This document shows, piece by piece, positions 61,440-64,000 of a stretch of 64,000 nt of DNA. Every line of letters starts with the position of its first letter. The stretch's first letter is position 1. The notes beneath the pieces are model-generated. The model was not told the origin of the DNA. It worked only from the letters and a program-made list of their open reading frames with translations, and ran no database searches. Source of the DNA: Bin87 sp963666865 (lineage in GTDB: Bacteria > Chloroflexota > Dehalococcoidia > Lucifugimonadales > UBA3495); assembly GCA_963666865.1 (NCBI GenBank), contig OY763072.1, positions 2,790,001-2,854,000 of the forward strand. The letters are read 5' to 3'. A program made the translations under genes and the position numbers.

Positions 61440-62772
61440 CTGAAAGGGGTATGTAACGGCCGAAATCGGCTCTGGAATTAACTTGGGAAGGCGCATCAGC
61501 CTTCGGCATCTTGGTTATGACAAGACCAGATGCAGGAGACCCTCGATGCGCCTTCCCAGGGAATGCTATCAGATGCAAAAAACGATTGAAACGCATTTAC
61601 CTCACCTCTCCCAGCCACAATTGACCGGCTTGGTGCTGTGGGTTTGCGGAGCTATCCTCGCGGGTAGTGCCTGCCAGAACGCCGTGGCCTCGGCCCTCTC
61701 GCCTTGGGGTTCCTGGAACGGCCGGCGCCAATATCTGCGGGAGTGGCTCTACGACGGCAGGGACCGGGCCCGACCCTGCCAGACCGAGATGGACGTCACG
61801 CTCTGCTTCGCGCCGCTGCTGAAATGGGTCCTGGCCTGGTGGTGTTCCGGCCGCCTGGCGTTGGCCATCGATCCCACTCTCAAAGGCGACCAGACCACGG
61901 CCATCGTCATCAGCGTGCTCTACCGTAGTTGCGCCATTCCTGTGGCCTGGAGCATCCGCTGGGCCAACCAGAAAGGCTCCTGGGCCGACCCCACGGTGGA
62001 ATTGCTCAAGGAACTGGCCCCAGCCGTTCCCGAGGAAATGACCGTCATCGTGCTCTGCGACCGGGGCATTGCCAGTCCCAGGCTGTGGGCGCAGATACGG
62101 GAGCAGGGCTGGCGCCCCTGTATGCGCTACCCCAAAAGCATCACTTTCTGCGCCGAGGGCGGCACAAGATTGCCCGCCCACCGCTTCGTCTCCCGTCCCG
62201 ACACGGCCTGGGTCGGCCGTGGCACCGCCTTCAGCACCGCTAAGGCCAAACGCCGCTGCACCCTGCTGGCGGTCTGGTACGCCGAGCAGGATGAACCCTG
62301 GATCATCCTCACCGACCTTGCGCCCGACCAGGTCGGCGTGAGTTGGTACGCCCTGCGCTTCTGGATCGAACTGGGCTTCAAGGCCCTCAAGAGCCTGGGC
62401 TGGAAGTGGGACAAAACCAGAAGGACCGACCCCACTCGCGTCTCCCGTCACTGGCTGGTCCTGTCGGTGGCCACCTTGCTGGCTCTGGCCTACGGCACCC
62501 GGGTGGAAGACGCCCAGGACCGGAGAATTGATCCCGGCAACCTGCGGGCTCCGCCCAAAGCATTGTCGCCCAATCACCGGGACCCTCGTACTCGTCCGGC
62601 GCGAACCGTCAGCGTGATCCGCCTCGGTATCAATTGGCTCCGGCGCTTGCTGCTCAAGGGTCGCCTCTGGACCCGCGTCTGGCTGCTGCCTGAACCTTGG
62701 CCTCAACCCAAGTCCAACCTGGAGATCACCCATCATGCGCCACCGTAACAAACCGTTACATACCCCTTTCAG
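61440..62772 (+). mobile_element. IS4-like insertion sequence, complete
   Basis: Perfect 20-bp inverted repeats CTGAAAGGGGTATGTAACGG (61,440-61,459) and its complement (62,753-62,772) flank the transposase gene. It lies in a G-run (11 G on the left, 6 on the right), consistent with a poly-G target duplication. Confidence 0.9.
61546..62748 (+). CDS. IS4-like DDE transposase
   Basis: The ATG at 61546 with AGGAG seven bases upstream gives 400 residues. The DDE residues are in place: RLALAIDPTLKGDQTTAIVI (Asp), VIVLCDRGIASPRLW (Asp) and LRFWIELGFKALKSLGWKWD (Glu with the Y/W-(2)-E context of IS4). The C-terminus (WPQPKSNLEITHHAPP) ends five bases before the right inverted repeat. It appears intact and potentially active. 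Confidence 0.9.
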   Translation: MRLPRECYQMQKTIETHLPHLSQPQLTGLVLWVCGAILAGSACQNAVASALSPWGSWNGRRQYLREWLYDGRDRARPCQTEMDVTLCFAPLLKWVLAWWCSGRLALAIDPTLKGDQTTAIVISVLYRSCAIPVAWSIRWANQKGSWADPTVELLKELAPAVPEEMTVIVLCDRGIASPRLWAQIREQGWRPCMRYPKSITFCAEGGTRLPAHRFVSRPDTAWVGRGTAFSTAKAKRRCTLLAVWYAEQDEPWIILTDLAPDQVGVSWYALRFWIELGFKALKSLGWKWDKTRRTDPTRVSRHWLVLSVATLLALAYGTRVEDAQDRRIDPGNLRAPPKALSPNHRDPRTRPARTVSVIRLGINWLRRLLLKGRLWTRVWLLPEPWPQPKSNLEITHHAPP

Positions 62773-62778
62773 GGGGGG

Positions 62779-62858
62779 CTGACAGGAGTAGGTAACGGCC
62801 GTTACGAGGATGCATGATGGGTGATCTCCAAGTTGGACTTGGGTTGAGGCCAAGCCTC
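62779..62858 (-). repeat. Second IS4-like end, tail-to-tail fragment
   Basis: CTGACAGGAGTAGGTAACGG resembles the inverted repeat of the complete element. The following bases (GATGGGTGATCTCCAAGTTG...) are the reverse complement of the transposase 3' end at 62,694-62,740. It is the terminal 80 bases of another copy in opposite orientation. Confidence 0.6.
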
Positions 62859-63005
62859 TTTATCTTCCCGCCGGAATCGGCGCGACGGGAGCCGCCACCA
62901 GCCTCACATTGGCTTTACTTCAGCCTCATGTCAGGCTCATATAATCGATGTTGATACAGCCTAACCGTTAGTATCGGAGTCTGCAAGACGTTGAGCTAAC
63001 GAGTA
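62850..63005 (+). repeat. Diverged direct repeat, copy 2
   Basis: Partner of 57,489-57,640; see that entry for the shared blocks. Confidence 0.6.
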
Positions 63006-63069
63006 CGCGACACGAAACATAAGAAAGTTATGCTATATCACGGCGACACCTGATTTGTCCCCAGGGCAA

Positions 63070-63366
63070 GGTCCTGCGTCAAAGTGCTTTCCAACAACGG
63101 AGCGGCGGCGTCACACCCATCGTGGAAGGGACCTTTCGCCTCTCTGGACCGTACGGGGTGGGACAAGTCTCGCTGGCGAGGCCTGTGGAAGGTGGACTGC
63201 GAAGGCTACAAGGCCGCGCTGTCCCACAACGTAAAGAAGATGGTGCGCAGACAGGGGCGTGGCATCGGGCCGCCGGGTCCAGTGGCGGCGCCCGCCGATG
63301 CCATAGCAGGCAGCACGGGGCAGGCCATGGACGATATGATGCCCCATTTCGCCGGGCCGTGTCCCG
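63070..63366 (+). pseudogene. IS1182/IS5-like transposase, C-terminal remnant
   Basis: The frame GPFASLDRTGWDKSRWRGLW and CEGYKAALSHNVKKMVRRQG, then PPGPVAAPADAIAGSTGQAM, matches the C-terminus of the element at 49.0-50.6 kb (FASLDRLGW, CEGYMASFAHNVLKMVRKLG). It is cut off by the integrase-core IS at 63,391. Confidence 0.65.
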
Positions 63367-63390
63367 CGTCAACTAGATTTGCCGAATCCT

Positions 63391-64000
63391 GTTGCCTCAC
63401 CGAAGAATGTTACCGAAAACTCAGCACTTTGGATCGCCCGCCGCCAGCGCCATTTCCGGCATTCCCGCTGGTCCGGGCAGCGTAGCTTCCGATGCGGCGC
63501 AGACCAGCTTGTTTGCCATGATGCCTCGCCACTGTTGCACCCGGCGCTGTAAGGTGCGCAGGTTCGCCCGGCTGAATCGGTCCGGGTGATCTGCCTGCAG
63601 CCGGCCCAGCAGCGCCATCGCACTGGCGTCTGGGTCTTCCTGCAGCCACTCCAACACGTCGCACCACACGCCCTCGAAAGGATCCTTCCGCGTTCGCCAG
63701 TGGCGCGGTGGTTTCACCCTGGGCTCCCGATCGTTTGGTTCCTGCTCCTCACGCCACCGGTCGGGCAGCTTGGCCAGGAAACGCTCCAGACTCTCACCCC
63801 TCGGGGTGGGCCTGAGTTCGGGGGATACGATAGCCACCAGCGCCGACTGGCCTTCCCGGATGGTGTGCAACAATGCCACTGGGTCCAAGGTTGCCCGGTG
63901 TTCAGTGAGTGCTGCTTTCACTTCGGCGCTGACTGCCTCGTGGCGGATCAACCGGTCGCAGGGCGTGGCTGGCGGGCTGTAGCGCTTGATCACCGCCGAG
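63391..64000 (-). mobile_element. Integrase-core insertion sequence (copy 2), partial
   Basis: GTTGCCTCACCGAAGAATG at 63,391 is the same end as at 49,004. The element runs off the window, in the opposite orientation to copy 1. Confidence 0.7.
63421..64000 (-). CDS. Integrase-core transposase, C-terminal part, continues beyond window
   Basis: The frame is open to the window edge. It contains RYSPPATPCDRLIRHEAVSA, TLDPVALLHTIREGQSALVA, RTRKDPFEGVWCDVLEWLQE and VQQWRGIMANKLVCAA, aligned throughout with the C-terminal frame of the copy at 47.4-49.0 kb. Here the region is in a single frame, which shows where copy 1 is shifted. The catalytic core lies beyond base 64,000. Confidence 0.75.
   Translation of the reverse strand, partial: SAVIKRYSPPATPCDRLIRHEAVSAEVKAALTEHRATLDPVALLHTIREGQSALVAIVSPELRPTPRGESLERFLAKLPDRWREEQEPNDREPRVKPPRHWRTRKDPFEGVWCDVLEWLQEDPDASAMALLGRLQADHPDRFSRANLRTLQRRVQQWRGIMANKLVCAASEATLPGPAGMPEMALAAGDPKC

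Noticed and set aside
1..64000. CRISPR array, tRNA or rRNA genes
   Set aside because: I found no regularly spaced short repeats and no cloverleaf with a T-loop GTTCRAN pattern outside coding regions; covariance tools could still find an odd tRNA.

Overview
The window reads as accessory DNA of a GC-rich bacterium. Lipoproteins with LxAC/LVAGC lipoboxes followed by Thr/Pro-rich 'TPTPTATP'-type linkers, FN3 domains of the 'PTGLSVRATEGSLDVSVDW' type and a META-domain lipoprotein suggest Chloroflexota (possibly the Dehalococcoidia/SAR202 side). This is an inference from style: there is no rRNA or other phylogenetic marker, and I saw no tRNA and no CRISPR array.

Region 1 (1-7.6 kb, minus strand) is a defence block. 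From promoter side to end it holds a Pycsar pair (pycC-pycTM), an AbiE toxin-antitoxin pair with a clear promoter, a type ISP-like restriction-modification enzyme (nuclease-methylase-specificity in one chain) split by a one-base frameshift, and a hypothetical gene cut off by an IS21-type end. Region 2 (7.8-15.3 kb, plus strand), divergent from it, is a nine-gene operon with overlapping or near-touching reading frames: a nucleotidyltransferase-fold protein, an XRE/ImmA-IrrE repressor-protease, a DUF4186-like zinc protein, a radical SAM enzyme, a DPPW methyltransferase-fold protein, an ASCH-domain protein, a P-loop nucleotide kinase-like protein, a membrane-anchored dCTP deaminase/dUTPase-fold protein lacking the deaminase glutamate, and a polytopic membrane protein. 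I know no named system with this gene set and it is my main candidate for an undescribed system. A TPR protein fused to a RelE/HigB-type toxin domain follows at 16.0-18.0 kb.

Region 3 (18-26.8 kb) is an IS graveyard: an IS21 element with intact istA/istB into which an IS110 element has gone, a 3' fragment of dnaE2, the first copy of a 1.2-kb repeat, and a decayed IS1182 transposase. Region 4 (26.9-36 kb) is a replication module of a plasmid or integrative element: an SF3 primase-helicase whose 5' end was split by an ISAs1 insertion with a 10-bp target duplication, a PrimPol-type primase, and a protein that looks like an SF3 helicase without its Walker A motif. Region 5 (36-46.7 kb) carries a helicase-nuclease fusion with a small zinc protein, a STAS protein, a ParE-type toxin-antitoxin pair, remnants of vapC and hsdR, two lipoproteins and a truncated MFS transporter.

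Region 6 (46.7-64 kb) is again dense in insertion sequences (IS21 remnant, integrase-core IS, IS1182/IS5-like, ISNCY-like, IS701, further DDE elements, IS4-like), with the second, inverted copy of the 1.2-kb repeat, a vapBC pair, and a 1205-residue secreted FN3-LRR-RTX protein whose upstream region has received an IS4-like element. The two 1.2-kb copies (23.76-24.96 and 51.51-52.71 kb) are nearly identical and inverted, so the 26.5 kb between them could invert by homologous recombination, and assembly across them deserves caution.
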